Source of the DNA: Marinifilum flexuosum
GTDB taxonomy: Bacteria; Bacteroidota; Bacteroidia; Bacteroidales; Marinifilaceae
Direction: 5' to 3'
Length of the DNA: 64,000 nt
NCBI RefSeq assembly: GCF_003610555.1
Contig: NZ_RAPQ01000009.1
Location: 1 to 64,000, forward strand
Shown piece by piece: positions 63,500 through 64,000 of this stretch. Both the position numbers and the translations under genes were made by a program. The stretch's first letter is position 1; each line of letters begins with the position of its first letter. A model generated the notes under the pieces. That model had not been told where the DNA came from, ran no database searches, and worked only from the letters and a program-made list of their open reading frames with translations.

Positions 63500-64000
63500 T
63501 TGAGCTTAAAACACTTACATAGAAAATTAAGAAACACTGACTTACCAAGTGAAGAATTCGATCCAATATCTGCATTCGAATCTTTTGAAACCCCAGTAAT
63601 AAGTAATATTATTCCTCCGGATCGATACACTGAACCGAAGGAAGATTACAGCGATATTATCACGAAAGTGGAAGCGAAAAAGCCACAATTGGCTTCTGCT
63701 TTAAAAAAACTCAATTTGTATCAGCAACAAGCTGTATTTTCTGAGGATCAGAAATTATTGCTCTCGGCGATGGTAGGAAGTGGAAAAACCACGGTGCTGA
63801 CTCACAAGGTGCTCTATCTGCACTTTATTAAAGGAATTCCCCTATCGCAAATGGCTGTGTTGACTTTTACAAATAAGGCTGCGCGCGAAATCAAAGAGAG
63901 GATACTGTCTTTTTACGAAAATTCAACACCACCCAATAGCGATGAACTGAGGTACTTTGGCACTTTTCATTCGGTTGCTCGCCAATTGATTAAAGAACAT
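63500..64000 (+). CDS. UvrD/PcrA-like ATP-dependent helicase (5' part, runs off the window)
   Basis: The frame is open from an in-frame stop at 63461 to the window end and has no ATG before the catalytic domain; the best start is TTG 63500. The first about 85 residues are a polar extension rich in charged and Pro residues. After this come the Q-like LNLYQQQAVFSEDQ and Walker A AMVGSGKTT, then VLTFTNKAAREIKERI (motif Ia) and YFGTFHSVARQLI (motif Ib region). This is a superfamily 1A helicase start; the remainder is outside the window. Confidence 0.87.
   Translation, partial: MSLKHLHRKLRNTDLPSEEFDPISAFESFETPVISNIIPPDRYTEPKEDYSDIITKVEAKKPQLASALKKLNLYQQQAVFSEDQKLLLSAMVGSGKTTVLTHKVLYLHFIKGIPLSQMAVLTFTNKAAREIKERILSFYENSTPPNSDELRYFGTFHSVARQLIKEH

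Noticed and set aside
1-64000. tRNA, rRNA or transposase genes
   Set aside because: I looked for cloverleaf-like blocks, rRNA motifs and DDE/Y1 transposase motifs on both strands and found none I could support.

Overview
The window reads as an AT-rich chromosomal stretch of a marine or anaerobic Bacteroidota bacterium, probably near the Marinilabiliales/Marinifilaceae. This rests on family content (beta-propeller Reg_prop histidine kinase, DUF5687/ABC pair, PTA/PTB acyltransferase paralogues, CFB-style Wzc/Wza, M43 and S41 proteases), AT-rich spacers and weak ribosome binding sites. The exact taxon is inference. I see no rRNA, tRNA, CRISPR array, transposase or phage gene.

Layout. 1-950: a 24-bp palindrome and a degenerate 21-bp tandem array. 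950-8950: small coiled-coil protein, polyphosphate glucokinase, Cache/PAS histidine kinase, MscS channel, S9 peptidase. 9480-14680: L,D-transpeptidase, M43 metalloprotease lipoprotein, DAHP synthase, a leader/attenuator-like region, rsgA, a small HAD phosphatase. 14700-20570: Wzc/Wza export pair (Wza with an apparent frameshift in its signal peptide) and two tandem FAD oxidoreductases. 20900-25160: tRNA-modifying enzymes TrhO and Dus, a lipoprotein, a carboxypeptidase-regulatory-like protein. 25300-26880: a second 21-bp array with a 105-bp super-repeat, then a long gene-poor spacer with a possible 33-codon gene. 26880-33900: small membrane proteins, a FloA fragment and a DUF5687/ABC transporter. 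34000-39220: radical SAM protein, S41 peptidase, LytS/LytTR pair. 39270-46985: two phosphate acyltransferase paralogues, a Reg_prop histidine kinase, ackA and pta. 47200-54280: FAD/Fe-S D-lactate-dehydrogenase-like protein, a second LytS/LytTR pair and a second S41 peptidase. 54310-59560: a 4 x 23 bp repeat, an isochorismatase-like hydrolase, and a TPP-riboswitch operon (methyltransferase, thiM, thiE, tenA, thiD, tenA). 59575-64000: secreted protein, CGGC protein, DEAD/DUF1998 helicase, a third array of about 20.3 bp pitch, and the 5' part of a UvrD-like helicase.

How the genes fit together. The acyl-phosphate block (pta, ackA, two PTA/PTB paralogues) makes acetate, possibly with other acyl-CoA substrates. 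The thiamine operon is a salvage set without thiC/thiG/thiH, tied together by 4-bp ATGA overlaps and preceded by a textbook TPP aptamer plus terminator. Both LytS/LytTR systems sit next to an S41 peptidase.

The least explained signal is structural. Three arrays with unrelated unit sequences share a pitch of about two DNA helical turns (21, 21 and about 20.3 bp), and their open frames look like by-products of the periodicity. Other points worth a look are the TPP-controlled methyltransferase, the leader-plus-terminator upstream of rsgA, the Wza frameshift, the truncated FloA and several paired dispersed palindromes.
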